From: Azospirillum oleiclasticum
GTDB lineage: Bacteria > Pseudomonadota > Alphaproteobacteria > Azospirillales > Azospirillaceae
Direction of reading: 5' to 3'
Assembly: GCF_013423485.1 (NCBI RefSeq)
Contig: NZ_JABFFR010000019.1
Location: 1-64,000 of the forward strand
Length of the DNA: 64,000 nt
Below the pieces are notes generated by a model. The model was given only the letters and a program-made list of their open reading frames with translations. It ran no database searches and was not told where the DNA came from. The stretch's first letter is position 1. Every line of letters starts with the position of its first letter. The translations under genes were made by a program, and so were the position numbers. Shown here piece by piece: positions 45,653 to 54,952 of the stretch.

Positions 45653-46629
45653 CTATTTGCGACAGACCGCCACGAGGCTGATGTAGAAGGGTGTGTCGTT
45701 CATCGTGCAGGGGGAGATCCGGCCGGAATTGATCCGGCCGAAATGCGGGGCGAGCAGCGCGTGCAGGCTGCGCTGGTTGAAGAAGTTCACGTGCGTCGCT
45801 TCCAGCAGGTGCCACGGCACGAGCTGATGACGCGTGCCGAGCGGGATGGCCGCCGCGTCCGGCACCGTGATCACCAGCCGGTCGCGGGTCAGCCGTGCCA
45901 TCTCCGCCACGGCCGCCCCGTAGTCGGGAATATGTTCCAGCACCTCAGAGCAGACCACCGCGTCGAAGGACCCGTCGTCGAAAGGGGACGGCATCCGGCC
46001 GTCGTAGAGGGTGACGTAGGGCGCCGCCTCCGGCTTCAGCGTCTCGCGGATGGGGCCGCGGTCCAGTTCGATGCCGAACGAACGCCTCGACCCCGCGCCC
46101 GCGCCCGCGCCCGCGCAGGGCGGCCACCAGCGCGCCCGAACCGCAGCCGAAATCGAGCACCCGGCCGCTCAAACCTGCCACAAGATCGAGCACGTCGGGC
46201 GCCACGATGGGGCTCGGTGGGCCGAAACCGTAGATGTGGTCGCGCCCCGAGCACCTTGTCGGTGGTCAGCAGGCCGTCGTAATGCATGGCGTGGAAGGTC
46301 AGCGTTCCCTCCACCTCCCAGCTCGCATCGTCGATGGTGAGCGGGCCGACCGGCTCGGGCTCACCGGTGGGCGGTGCGTCGCGCAGATACTCGATCACCA
46401 CGCCGGACTGCGGCACGATCTGGTCGGCTCCCGCCGCGACGTCCGCCCGCGAAAAGCGGTGGGTTCTGAGATGGGCGAGGGACCGGCCGGCAAGTGCGAC
46501 CTGCGGCATCGGTATCGAGTCCGTCGGGAGCTGCGATCATCCCACCAGCCGCACCAGCCCGCCCGGATCGATCCGTGCCCAATCGAGGAAGCCCCAGGGC
46601 TGAGGAGCGGCCAGGGAAACGGAGATCAT
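45653..46629 (-). pseudogene. Class I SAM methyltransferase, broken (one stop, two frameshifts)
   Basis: Read from ATG 46629 (AAGAGG upstream) the frame gives ISVSLAAPQPWGFLDWARID, then TGA at 46537-46539 where TGG (Trp) is expected, and continues in frame as SQLPTDSIPMPQVALAGRSL. At 46245-46248 a run of four C (plus strand) has one base too many; correcting it restores RDHIYGFGPPSPIVAPDVLD and motif I VLDFGCGSGALVAAL. At about 46075-46082 a tandem CGAACGAA gives +4; correcting it restores GIELDRGPIRETLKPEAAPY and SFDAVVCSEVLEHIPDYG to the stop. A GCGCGG repeat tract precedes that site. The rest has normal codon use, so decay is recent. Confidence 0.85.
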
Positions 46630-46801
46630 ACGGTCGCCTCTTCATGACAGCGCCAGCTCGACCGGACCGATGAGGCCGCCACCTCGGGTGTGCCCAGGGA
46701 AGGGATCATGTCCGTGAGACAAGCCCACCCGAATCGACTGGCGTCGGATGCTCCATACCACGCGCGCGAATTGCCGGACAAGAACACCCTCCGTCGAGCC
46801 A

Positions 46802-46843
46802 CGGCGGCCCCGGTCCCGAAAACCGGCCGGGACGGGGCCGCCG
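46802..46843 (-). terminator. Strong hairpin after hemY
   Basis: CGGCGGCCCCGgTCCCG (46802-46818) pairs with CGGGACGGGGCCGCCG (46828-46843) over 16 bp with one bulge. It starts 5 bases after the hemY stop on the minus strand. No T-tract, but the stem is very stable. Confidence 0.55.
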
Positions 46844-46847
46844 GACG

Positions 46848-48215
46848 CTAGCGCGCCGCCTCGATCACGGTGGGCAGGTTGGTGTTGGCACCGGTGCGGG
46901 TGTGCTCCCCGGCCGTCAGGTGGAGCGCCAACGACGGGCTCTTCCATTCCAGCGTGTCGAAGGCGCCGCAGCTCTCGCACAGGCCCGACCACGCGTGCGC
47001 CGGGTGGCCGCAGGCACGGCAGGTCCAGGCCGGGTCGGCCGGGGCGGACGCGGCCTGGGCGAGCCAGGTCTGGGCCGCTTCGTCGTTGCCGTGCTCGCCG
47101 CGCTCCAGCTCGGCCAGCAGGGCGTAGACCCGGTGCGACGGCTCGATCTCCATGGCCTTGGTGAGATGGGAGCGCGCCTCCCCCCACAGCTTCGCGTCCA
47201 TCGCCGCGCGGGCCACCGCCAGATGGCTTTCCACATGGTTCGGCGCGTAGGAGGCGAGCTTCTGGAACTGCTTGGCGCGGGCGAGCGGATCGTAGGCGCC
47301 GATGGCCTCGCGATAGGCGTCGGCGAGCTCGGTGTGCGGGTTCTGCCGCCACGCGCGCTGCACCACCTTCATCGCCTTGCGGGTGCGGCCGGCCTTGACC
47401 AGCAGGCGGGCAAGCCGGGCCGCGGCCGGCACGAAGCCCGGCAACAGGTCGTTGGCGGCGCGGGCGTGGCCGTCGGCCGCGTCGTCGCGCCCGCGGCGCT
47501 CCGCCTCGTAGCTGCGTTCGAGCAGCAGCGCGGCGCGGCGGTGCCGGCCCTCCTCCGGCGTCACGGCGCCAACCTGCACCGCCTGCTGGAGCGTGGATTC
47601 CGCCGCTGCCCAGTCGCCGGCCCGCGCTTCCAGGTCGACGAGCGTGGCGAGCAGCCAGGGCGTGTCCGGCTGGATGCGCTGCGCGCGCCGCGCCAGCGCC
47701 AGAGCTTCCACCCGGTCGCCGGCACGCAGCGCCTGGTTGAGCAGGCCGCGCAAACCGAGGAAGGCCGTCTCCGGCCGTTCCAGCATGGCGGTGAAGTAGC
47801 GGCGGGCGGCGTCCTCGTCGCCGGCAAGCTGGGCCGATTGCGCCTGGAGCAGCATGGTCAGCGGCGGCTCGTCGAGCAGCCCGTCGGCCTTGCGCGCCAT
47901 GCGCCGCGCGGTGCCGGCGTCGCCGGCCGCGACCGCCACCATGCCGCGGGTCAGCGCGCGGTAGCCGCGCTCGCGCTTGCGCCGGCGGCTGTAGCGGGCG
48001 ATGTCGGACGGCGCCGTCCACAGGGCGCGGAACAGCCGGTACAGCACCGCCGCGGCGCCCAGCGCCACCGCCAGGATGAGCACCATCATGGCGAAGGAGG
48101 TTTCGACCACATAGCCCTGCCAGACGACGCTGACATGGCCCGGGCGTTCGACGAGCCAGATGGCGATCGCGACGACGATCGCGACCTTGGCCAGGAACCA
48201 GATGGTGCGGATCAT
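46848..48215 (-). CDS. hemY: HemY-type TPR membrane protein of heme biosynthesis
   Basis: 455 residues. Two N-terminal membrane helices (TIWFLAKVAIVVAIAIWLV and FAMMVLILAVALGAAAVLYR) form the HemY_N domain, followed by TPR-like helices to about 370. A C-terminal zinc ribbon WTCRACGHPAHAWSGLCESC (about 390-410) is typical of the alphaproteobacterial form. This HemY is not the protoporphyrinogen oxidase of Bacillus; it is thought to organise late heme synthesis at the membrane. Its start overlaps the mitofilin-like gene's stop (ATGA). Confidence 0.92.
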   Translation of the reverse strand: MIRTIWFLAKVAIVVAIAIWLVERPGHVSVVWQGYVVETSFAMMVLILAVALGAAAVLYRLFRALWTAPSDIARYSRRRKRERGYRALTRGMVAVAAGDAGTARRMARKADGLLDEPPLTMLLQAQSAQLAGDEDAARRYFTAMLERPETAFLGLRGLLNQALRAGDRVEALALARRAQRIQPDTPWLLATLVDLEARAGDWAAAESTLQQAVQVGAVTPEEGRHRRAALLLERSYEAERRGRDDAADGHARAANDLLPGFVPAAARLARLLVKAGRTRKAMKVVQRAWRQNPHTELADAYREAIGAYDPLARAKQFQKLASYAPNHVESHLAVARAAMDAKLWGEARSHLTKAMEIEPSHRVYALLAELERGEHGNDEAAQTWLAQAASAPADPAWTCRACGHPAHAWSGLCESCGAFDTLEWKSPSLALHLTAGEHTRTGANTNLPTVIEAAR

Positions 48216-49816
48216 TGCGCCGCCCCTTTCTGCGCGCCGGCCGACGCGCCGAGCAGCGCGATGGAGCGGGCGCCGATCTGCCGCGCCGCCTCGTCGGCGG
48301 CAAGGCGGGCCTTGGCGTCGGCCAGCCAGCCGGACGCCGCCTCGGCCGCCGGCCCCTGGAGTGCCGACGCCTCTTTCACCGCCTGGGCGAGGTTGCCCTC
48401 CTGCAAGGCGGCCTCGGTACGGGCGACGATGGCCTGGGCGCTGTCGCCGACCACGCCGGCACCCTGCTGGCGCACGGTGACGAGGGTGGACAGGGTGCCG
48501 CCCACCTGGTCCAGCCAGTTGGTGCCGTTGCCCTTGTTGGCGGCGCGCACGATGTCGCTGGCGAGCGTGGAGAAACGATCGGTCAGCGTCGGCCGGGTCG
48601 GAACACCCTTCGGCGCGAAGGGGGCGATGCTGTCGAGCGCCTGCGCCACCTGCGTGTCGTTGACGCCGAGCTGCCGCACCGCCTGGAGCTCGCTCTGGAA
48701 GGGCTGGCTGCCGGCGAGCGCCGCGCGGAGCTGGCCCGCGGCCAGCACCAGCGCCTCGGCGGCGGTGGACGCGTCACGGCGCGCCTGCAGGTCCTTCTGA
48801 AGCGACGCGAGCTGCTGCTTCAGCCCATCGACCTCCTGCGCCAGCCGCTGCGCCGTCTCGGCGGTGCCGCCCACCTGCTGGAGCCGCTGCTGGACACCAT
48901 CGACGCTCTTCTGCACCGACGCCAGCGTGTCGGCCAGACCGGCGACGCGCGGGTCCTCGGGCGGCTGGGCGGGCGCCTCGGGCGCCGGGCGCTGCTCCAG
49001 AGCCGCGAGGCGGCTTTCCAGCGGCGCCAGATCAACGGCGGCCTGCGCGGGCTGATCCTGGCCGGGCTGCGCCTGGGCGGCCTGCTGCACGCGCTGCTCC
49101 AGCGCGCCGATGCGGTCGGCCAGCGGCTGGAGCTGCGCCGCGGCATCGCCGGTGGCGGCGGGGCGGGAGGCGAGCTGCTGCACGCGCTGGTCGATCTGAC
49201 CGAGGCGCTGGTCCAGCGCCTGCACCGTCGCCGGGGCGACGGTAGGGGCCGGCGGCGTCTGCGGCATCCACCAGGGCTGGGTCAGCGCGGCACCGGCGGC
49301 GATCAGCGCCAGGACCGAAACCACCGTGGCGAATCCCGAACCGCCGGACCGCCGCTCGTCCACCGGGGGCGGAGGAGGCGGGCTGGCGACGACCGGCTCG
49401 TCCTCGATCACCCGCTCGGCGGCGGACCCGCCATCGACGGCCGCTCTGCCGGGGGTCGGCTCGACCGCGGCGGGCTGCAGTTCGGACACCGGGTCGTAAA
49501 CGCCGGTGGCCGCCCCCGCCGGCCGCTCCTCCGACGGGGTGGCGGCGTCCAGCTCCGACTCGTCCAGCGCGATCCCGTGGCGCACCGCGGCGCTGCGCAG
49601 ATCCGGATGGCGGTTGAGGGGGATGGCGCCGCGCTTCTTCCAGCCCTGCACCGTGGTGACCGGGATGTCCAGCTTGTGGGCCATGGGGCGGATGCCGCCG
49701 AAGCGCTCGATGATGCGCTCCACGGCGGTGCCGCCGGGAGTCTGCGCGGACTCGTTCGGCCCTTGCTGGCCGTTCGGGTCCTGGTCCGGTGTGTCGGAGC
49801 CTGGGCGAGGAGTCAT
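48212..49816 (-). CDS. Mitofilin/HemX-like membrane protein with N-terminal HTH
   Basis: 534 residues. Residues about 30-90 look like a Cro/CI-type HTH: IIERFGGIRPMAHKLDIPVT then TVQGWKKRGAIPLNRHPDLR. After a Pro-rich spacer comes one membrane helix (GFATVVSVLALIAAGAALTQ, about 170-190), then a long coiled coil of AALEQR / LDQRLGQIDQRV repeats to about 350 and a helical C-terminal domain of mitofilin/Mic60 type. Position between hemD and hemY matches the HemX slot. The HTH fused to a membrane coiled coil is the odd part. Confidence 0.85.
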   Translation of the reverse strand: MTPRPGSDTPDQDPNGQQGPNESAQTPGGTAVERIIERFGGIRPMAHKLDIPVTTVQGWKKRGAIPLNRHPDLRSAAVRHGIALDESELDAATPSEERPAGAATGVYDPVSELQPAAVEPTPGRAAVDGGSAAERVIEDEPVVASPPPPPPVDERRSGGSGFATVVSVLALIAAGAALTQPWWMPQTPPAPTVAPATVQALDQRLGQIDQRVQQLASRPAATGDAAAQLQPLADRIGALEQRVQQAAQAQPGQDQPAQAAVDLAPLESRLAALEQRPAPEAPAQPPEDPRVAGLADTLASVQKSVDGVQQRLQQVGGTAETAQRLAQEVDGLKQQLASLQKDLQARRDASTAAEALVLAAGQLRAALAGSQPFQSELQAVRQLGVNDTQVAQALDSIAPFAPKGVPTRPTLTDRFSTLASDIVRAANKGNGTNWLDQVGGTLSTLVTVRQQGAGVVGDSAQAIVARTEAALQEGNLAQAVKEASALQGPAAEAASGWLADAKARLAADEAARQIGARSIALLGASAGAQKGAAQ

Positions 49817-49915
49817 GACTGCCTTCTTGGTCGCCTTGTTCGTGTCGAACGCCTTGTTTCCTCCGCCGGTCCGGATCGCACGCGACGCGCCGGACCGGAA
49901 ACGGGACCGCCGGCC

Positions 49916-50668
49916 TCACTCCCCGTCGCGGTGATCCGGAAGAAGGGCGAGCAGGGCATCCTGCTCCGGCCGGGCCGCGGCCCGTACGTCCTTCCAAGGC
50001 ATGACGCGCGACCCGTCGAGCGTACGGGCCGCCTGCGCGACCGCGGGACTGAGGCACAGTGCTTCGACTGTACGCAGATGGTCGTCGAGCCCCGCCTCGG
50101 CAAGCAACCTAACAAACGATCGAGCGGTGCGGGGAGAGAAAAACAGCGCACCCCCGACACCCCCTTCGGAGAGCGCGCGCACGGCATCGGCACCCAGCGA
50201 CGTCGCCGCGACCGCCTCGTACAGCGCTTCGCGCCGCACGGTGAAGCCGGCGGAACCCAAGGCTCCGGCCAGATCACCGGCCACCACCGTACCTGCGACA
50301 TGGAGTAGCGGGCCGTCATCCGGAACGCATCGCGCGGCGACCAGCGACGCCAGCGCGTACACATCGCCCCCGGCACTCTCCACACGGGTGAAGCCGGCTG
50401 CGCTGGCAGCGGCGGCGGTGGCATCGCCGACGGCGTAGGCCGGACGATCGCGCCGGGTCGTACGTCGGGCGTAGGCCCGTACTCCATTTGCGCTGGTGAA
50501 CAAAAGCGCCTGTACGCCGCACAGCTCCGGCTCCGGCCCGTCGAGCCAGCGCATGGTCAGCATGGGTTCGAGGATGGGCTCGTAGCCGCGGTCGGCGAGA
50601 CACCAGATCAGCGGCTCCGCATCCTCGGCCGGGCGGGTGACGAGGATGCGGCGGCCGGCAGCGGTCAC
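49916..50668 (-). CDS. hemD: Uroporphyrinogen-III synthase
   Basis: 250 residues, two-lobed fold. ILVTRPAEDAEPLIWCLADR at the N-terminus, LLFTSANGVRAYARR near residue 55, YAVGDATAAAASAAGF, and ALFFSPRTARSFVRLL near 170 are typical of HemD, which closes hydroxymethylbilane into uroporphyrinogen III. ATGA overlap with hemC. The sequence is divergent as usual for HemD, but the context is decisive. Confidence 0.93.
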   Translation of the reverse strand: MTAAGRRILVTRPAEDAEPLIWCLADRGYEPILEPMLTMRWLDGPEPELCGVQALLFTSANGVRAYARRTTRRDRPAYAVGDATAAAASAAGFTRVESAGGDVYALASLVAARCVPDDGPLLHVAGTVVAGDLAGALGSAGFTVRREALYEAVAATSLGADAVRALSEGGVGGALFFSPRTARSFVRLLAEAGLDDHLRTVEALCLSPAVAQAARTLDGSRVMPWKDVRAAARPEQDALLALLPDHRDGE

Positions 50669-51591
50669 GTCGCGAAGAAGCCGGGCGGCAGCACGGCCTT
50701 GATCTCCGCGCCCGCGTCGGCACCCAGACCGGCGGCGTCGGCCCGCGGACCACGGCGCGCGGCGCGGAACACCTGACGGCCGTCGGTGGACAGCACCTTG
50801 GCTTCCAGCGCCACGGTATCGCCGTCCAGTACCGCCAGGGCGGCGATGGGGGTGCGGCAGGAGCCGTCCAGCGCGGCCAGCAACCCACGCTCCGCGGCCA
50901 GCCGGTCCGCAGTGTCGCGGCAGTGCAACGATGCCAACAGGTCAGCGGTCATTGCGTCGTCGGAACGGATTTCGATGCCGATGGCGCCCTGGGCGACGGC
51001 GGGCAGCATGTCCGCCGGCTCCAGCACAGCGGTGATCCGCCCGGTCAGACCCAGGCGGCGCAGCCCGGCGAGCGCCAGCAGCGTCGCGTCCACCTCCCCC
51101 GCGTCGAGCTTGGCGAGGCGGGTCTGCACATTGCCGCGCAGGGGCACGACCCGCAGGTCGGGGCGCCGCTCCAGCACCTGGGCCTGCCGCCGCAAACCCG
51201 CCGTGCCGACGACCGAACCGGCCGGCAGCGCGTCGAGCCCGGCGCCGTCGCGGGAGAAGAAGGCGTCGCGCGGGTCCTCGCGCGGCAGCAGGCAGGCGAT
51301 CTCCAGCCCGGCCGGCAGCCAGGTCGGCACGTCCTTCATGGAATGGACGGCGAGGTCGACGCGGCCATCGAGCAGCGCCTCCTCCAACTCCTTGGTGAAC
51401 AGACCCTTGCCGCCCGCCTCGGCCAAGGTGCGGTCGAGGATGCGGTCGCCGGTGGTCTTCAGCACCACGATCTCGATGGCACCGGGTTCGGCCAGATGGG
51501 GATGCGCCGCGGCCAGCCGGTCGCGGGTCTCGTGGGCCTGCGCCAGCGCCAGGGGGCTGCCGCGCGTGCCGATGCGGAGCGGTGTCGTCAT
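50665..51591 (-). CDS. hemC: Porphobilinogen deaminase (hydroxymethylbilane synthase)
   Basis: 308 residues. LRIGTRGSPLALAQAHETRD, KTTGDRILDRTLAEAGGKGL, KELEEALLDGRVDLAVHSMK with DVPTWLP, and PLRGNVQTRLAKLDAGEVD are HemC signatures. The dipyrromethane-cofactor Cys is in LDGSCRTPIAAL (about 244). It polymerises four porphobilinogen units. It lies 32 bases after the methyltransferase gene and overlaps hemD. Confidence 0.97.
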   Translation of the reverse strand: MTTPLRIGTRGSPLALAQAHETRDRLAAAHPHLAEPGAIEIVVLKTTGDRILDRTLAEAGGKGLFTKELEEALLDGRVDLAVHSMKDVPTWLPAGLEIACLLPREDPRDAFFSRDGAGLDALPAGSVVGTAGLRRQAQVLERRPDLRVVPLRGNVQTRLAKLDAGEVDATLLALAGLRRLGLTGRITAVLEPADMLPAVAQGAIGIEIRSDDAMTADLLASLHCRDTADRLAAERGLLAALDGSCRTPIAALAVLDGDTVALEAKVLSTDGRQVFRAARRGPRADAAGLGADAGAEIKAVLPPGFFAT

Positions 51592-51623
51592 GCCCACGGT
51601 TGTAGGCGATCCGCGGCCCTTTG

Positions 51624-52457
51624 TCAGCGGCGGCGAGCGGTCGCAACCATGCGCGGCCGGTCCACCGTCCAAGCGCCGCTCTCAAAATCACCGGAGATCG
51701 TTTCGAGATCGAAACCGGCTTCGTTCAACAGCAACTCCAGCTCCACCCGGAAAATGATCCGCCAGCGGAACGAAAACTCGGTCACCTGGATCCGGCCGTC
51801 CGGCAGCAGTTCGTCGTACCAGCCGTGCAGGCGCTGCACCTGCGCTTCGTCCATGCGGTCGTTCAGCGAGGTCTTGACGTAGCTGTTGCCGGTGATCGGG
51901 TTGCGGCGCGGTTCGGAGGGGTGCGGCGTGTGGTCCTCCCCCAGCGTCAGCACCAGCGGATTCATGATGTCGAGCGCCAACAATCCGCCTGGCGGAAGAT
52001 GCGCAGCGACCGAGGCCAGGGTGCGGCGCTGCATGCCAAGGTCGGGGATCAACATCAGAACGTTGAACGGAATGATCGCAAGCCGGAACGACCGTTCCGG
52101 CAAGTCGAGCGCCTGGGCGTCCTGACACACCGGGTGCAGCCGGTTGCGGACCTCCTCCGGCTCCGCGGCGCGGCGGGCTTCGAGCCGCGCCAGCATCGCC
52201 GGGGCGACATCGACCGCCCAGACATCAAACCCGAGCCGGGCCAGCGGCACCGACAGCCGCCCGGTCCCCGCCCCCACCTCCAGCACCGGGCCGCCGGTGC
52301 GCCGTGCCAGTTCCTTGTAGTGGCCCACGTCGCCCAGGATGCCGACGCGATTGAGCGTCACGACATGCTCGGCACGCGCCTCGCCGATCTCCAGCGACGG
52401 GTAGTCGCCATCGTAATAGAGGATGCTGGCGTCGTCGGCCGGAACGTCGTGGTTCAT
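51624..52457 (-). CDS. Class I SAM-dependent methyltransferase
   Basis: 277 residues. Motif I GGPVLEVGAGTGRLSVPLAR near residue 58, the acidic loop VWAVDVAPAMLARLEA, and FRLAIIPFNVLMLIPD as motif II-like strand. The C-terminal half (RIQVTEFSFRWRIIFRVELE) adds beta strands. The substrate is unknown; small-molecule methylation is likely. It is first in the operon with hemC and divergent from tsaD with only 46 bases between the starts. Confidence 0.87.
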   Translation of the reverse strand: MNHDVPADDASILYYDGDYPSLEIGEARAEHVVTLNRVGILGDVGHYKELARRTGGPVLEVGAGTGRLSVPLARLGFDVWAVDVAPAMLARLEARRAAEPEEVRNRLHPVCQDAQALDLPERSFRLAIIPFNVLMLIPDLGMQRRTLASVAAHLPPGGLLALDIMNPLVLTLGEDHTPHPSEPRRNPITGNSYVKTSLNDRMDEAQVQRLHGWYDELLPDGRIQVTEFSFRWRIIFRVELELLLNEAGFDLETISGDFESGAWTVDRPRMVATARRR

Positions 52458-52503
52458 GCGCAGGACCCTATACGACAGGCCGTGGTGCCGCTAGTTTGCC
52501 GGC

Positions 52504-53577
52504 ATGAACGTGCTGGGAATCGAAACGAGCTGCGACGAGACCGCAGCGGCCATCGTCACCGACGCGCGGGAGATCCGCGCCGACGTCGTGCTGTCGCAGT
52601 TGGACGACCACACCCCCTATGGCGGCGTGGTGCCGGAAATCGCCGCCCGCGCCCATCTGGAGCATCTGGACGGGCTGGTGCGGCGGGCGCTCGACGACTC
52701 GGGCCTGACTCTGGCCGACATCGACGCGGTCGCCGCCACCGGAGGGCCGGGGCTGATCGGCGGCGTCATCGTCGGCGTGATGACGGCGAAGGCCATCGCG
52801 GCGGCGCGCGGCCTGCCCTTCGTCGCCGTCAACCATCTGGAAGGGCACGCGCTGACCGCGCGGCTCACCGACGACGTGGCCTTTCCCTACCTGCTGCTGC
52901 TGGTGTCCGGCGGGCACTGCCAGCTTCTGTCGGTGGAGGGGGTGGGCCGCTACCGCCGTCTCGGCACCACCATCGACGACGCGGTGGGCGAGGCCTTCGA
53001 CAAGACCGCCAAGCTGTTGGGGCTCGGCTACCCCGGCGGGCCGCTGGTCGAAAAGGCCGCCGCCACCGCGACCGATCCCGGCCGGTTCGAGCTGCCGCGG
53101 CCGATGGTCGGGCGGCCCGGCTGCGACTTCTCCTTCTCCGGCCTGAAGACGGCGGTGCGCCGGCATGTGGAGGAACTCGGCCGGCCGCTGACGGATATCG
53201 ATCGCGCCGATCTGGCCGCCGCCTTCCAGACCGCGGTGGCCGATGTGATGGCCGACCGCGTCGGCCGCGCGCTCGCCCTTTTCCGGGACCGGCACCCGCA
53301 GGGCGACACGCTGGTGGTGGCCGGCGGCGTCGCCGCCAACCGGACCCTGCGGGCCCGACTGGCGGGGCTGGCCGACGCGCGCGGCCTGCGCTTCGTCGCC
53401 CCGCCGCTGCGGCTGTGCACCGACAACGCGGCGATGATCGCCTGGGCCGGCATCGAACGGTTGCGGCTCGGCCAGACCGACCCGCTGGACTTCGCCCCCC
53501 GCCCCCGCTGGCCCCTCGACCCCGCCGCCGCCCCGGCCATCGGCCGCGCCGGCGTGGGAGCCGGGGTGAAGGCGTGA
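52504..53577 (+). CDS. tsaD: tRNA N6-adenosine threonylcarbamoyltransferase
   Basis: 357 residues, ASKHA fold. [16 protein letters not shown] at the N-terminus, iron ligands in [10 protein letters not shown] (HxxGH, about 117), [29 protein letters not shown] and the second iron site [15 protein letters not shown] near 300. It installs t6A at position 37 of ANN-decoding tRNAs with TsaB and TsaE. gpsA follows directly. Confidence 0.97.
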   Translation: MNVLGIETSCDETAAAIVTDAREIRADVVLSQLDDHTPYGGVVPEIAARAHLEHLDGLVRRALDDSGLTLADIDAVAATGGPGLIGGVIVGVMTAKAIAAARGLPFVAVNHLEGHALTARLTDDVAFPYLLLLVSGGHCQLLSVEGVGRYRRLGTTIDDAVGEAFDKTAKLLGLGYPGGPLVEKAAATATDPGRFELPRPMVGRPGCDFSFSGLKTAVRRHVEELGRPLTDIDRADLAAAFQTAVADVMADRVGRALALFRDRHPQGDTLVVAGGVAANRTLRARLAGLADARGLRFVAPPLRLCTDNAAMIAWAGIERLRLGQTDPLDFAPRPRWPLDPAAAPAIGRAGVGAGVKA

Positions 53578-53600
53578 CGACCCATGGAGTGGACGACGGT

Positions 53601-54593
53601 ATGAACCGCATCGGCGTGATCGGCGGCGGGGCCTGGGGCACCGCCTTGGCGCAGGCGGCGGCGCGGGCGGGCCGCGAGGCGGTTCTGTGGGCGCGTGAAC
53701 CGGCCGTGGTGGCGGGCATCAACCGCGACCGGGCCAACCCCGACTATCTGCCCGGCGTCAACCTCGATAGCCGTGTGCGCGCAACCACCGACCTTGCGGA
53801 GGCCGCCGCGACCGATGCGGTGCTGCTGGTTACCCCGGCCCAGCATCTGCGGGAGGTCTGCGGGCGTCTGGCGCCGCACTGGCGGCCGGGGGTGCCGGCG
53901 GTGATCGCGGCCAAGGGCGTCGAGCTGGGCACGCTGGCCCCGATGAGCGAGGCCGCGGCGGCGGCGCTGCCGGCCAGGACACCGATCGCCATCCTGTCCG
54001 GCCCGACCTTCGCCATCGAGGTGGCGCGCGGCCTGCCCACCGCGGTGACGCTGGCCTGCGCCGACCGGGAGACCGGGCAGAGGCTGGTGGAGGCGCTGGG
54101 CAGCCTGACCTTCCGCCCCTATCTGACCGACGACGTGATGGGGGCGCAGATCGGCGGGGCGGTGAAGAACGTGCTCGCCATCGCCTGCGGCGTCGCGGTC
54201 GGCTGCCGGCTGGGCGACAACGCGCGCGCCGCGCTGATCACGCGCGGGCTGGCGGAGATCACGCGGCTGGCCCTGGCGCTCGGCGGGCGCTCGGGCACGT
54301 TGATGGGGCTTTCGGGGCTTGGCGACCTGACGCTGACCTGCTCCAGCCTGCAATCGCGCAACATGTCGCTGGGGGTGGCGCTGGGCGAGGGCCGGGCGCT
54401 CGCCGACATCCTGGCGGAACGGCGGTCGGTCGCCGAGGGCGTGTATTCCGCCCGCGCAGTGGTGGAGCTGGCGGACCGGCATGGGGTGGAGCTGCCCATC
54501 TGCGCCTCGGTCGACGCCATCCTCAACCGCGGGGCACGCGTGGACGACACCATAGCCACCCTCCTCTCCCGCCCCTTCCGGGAGGAGGCGTGA
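53601..54593 (+). CDS. gpsA: Glycerol-3-phosphate dehydrogenase, NAD(P)-dependent
   Basis: 330 residues. RIGVIGGGAWGTALAQAAAR is the NAD-binding motif, AIAAKGVELGT-like stretch (VIAAKGVELGTL) near 95, ILSGPTFAIEVARGLPTAVT near 130, catalytic Lys in GAQIGGAVKNVLAIACG near 185, and GLSGLGDLTLTCSSLQSRN near 235. It makes sn-glycerol-3-phosphate for phospholipids. ATG 53601 puts the Rossmann motif at the N-terminus; a GTG at 53574 overlapping tsaD is an alternative. Confidence 0.97.
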   Translation: MNRIGVIGGGAWGTALAQAAARAGREAVLWAREPAVVAGINRDRANPDYLPGVNLDSRVRATTDLAEAAATDAVLLVTPAQHLREVCGRLAPHWRPGVPAVIAAKGVELGTLAPMSEAAAAALPARTPIAILSGPTFAIEVARGLPTAVTLACADRETGQRLVEALGSLTFRPYLTDDVMGAQIGGAVKNVLAIACGVAVGCRLGDNARAALITRGLAEITRLALALGGRSGTLMGLSGLGDLTLTCSSLQSRNMSLGVALGEGRALADILAERRSVAEGVYSARAVVELADRHGVELPICASVDAILNRGARVDDTIATLLSRPFREEA

Positions 54594-54657
54594 GGCCGCT
54601 TTATCCCCGGCACCGCTTGCGCTAGGGTCTCGCCCGATCCAACGAGGGAGGGGACCC

Positions 54658-54942
54658 ATGCTCTTCGCACTGCTGTGCACCGACAAGGCCGGTGCCGCCG
54701 ACATCCGCGCCGCCAACCGCGCGGCGCACCTCGAATATCTTGCCGCGCACGAGGACCGCATCGTCATGGCCGGGCCGCTGCTGTCCGACGATGGGGCGGG
54801 GATGGTCGGCAGCCTGCTGATCCTGGATTTCGCGGACAAGGCGGAGGCCGAGGCCTTCGCCGCCAGCGACCCCTACGCCAAGGCCGGCCTGTTCGAGCGG
54901 GTGGACATCCGCCCGTGGCGCAAGGTCTACCCCAAGGGCTGA
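54658..54942 (+). CDS. YciI family protein
   Basis: 94 residues, ferredoxin-like alpha-beta fold. LFALLCTDKAGAADIRAANR, HLEYLAAHEDRIVMAGPLLS with the conserved His, and DFADKAEAEAFAASDPYAKA with the Asp-Pro turn. Family members have an active-site-like His/Asp pair but no agreed function. GGGAGGGG precedes the ATG. Confidence 0.9.
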   Translation: MLFALLCTDKAGAADIRAANRAAHLEYLAAHEDRIVMAGPLLSDDGAGMVGSLLILDFADKAEAEAFAASDPYAKAGLFERVDIRPWRKVYPKG

Positions 54943-54952
54943 GGCGACGGCG

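Noticed and set aside
46095..46120. GCGCGG tandem repeat as a CRISPR or functional repeat
   Set aside because: It is a short simple repeat within the pseudogene coding Gly-Arg. No CRISPR array, IS element or phage gene was found in the window.
46361..46645. A 94-codon minus-strand frame beside the broken methyltransferase
   Set aside because: It overlaps the pseudogene in the wrong frame; the correct frame (with the TGA) gives the meaningful protein.
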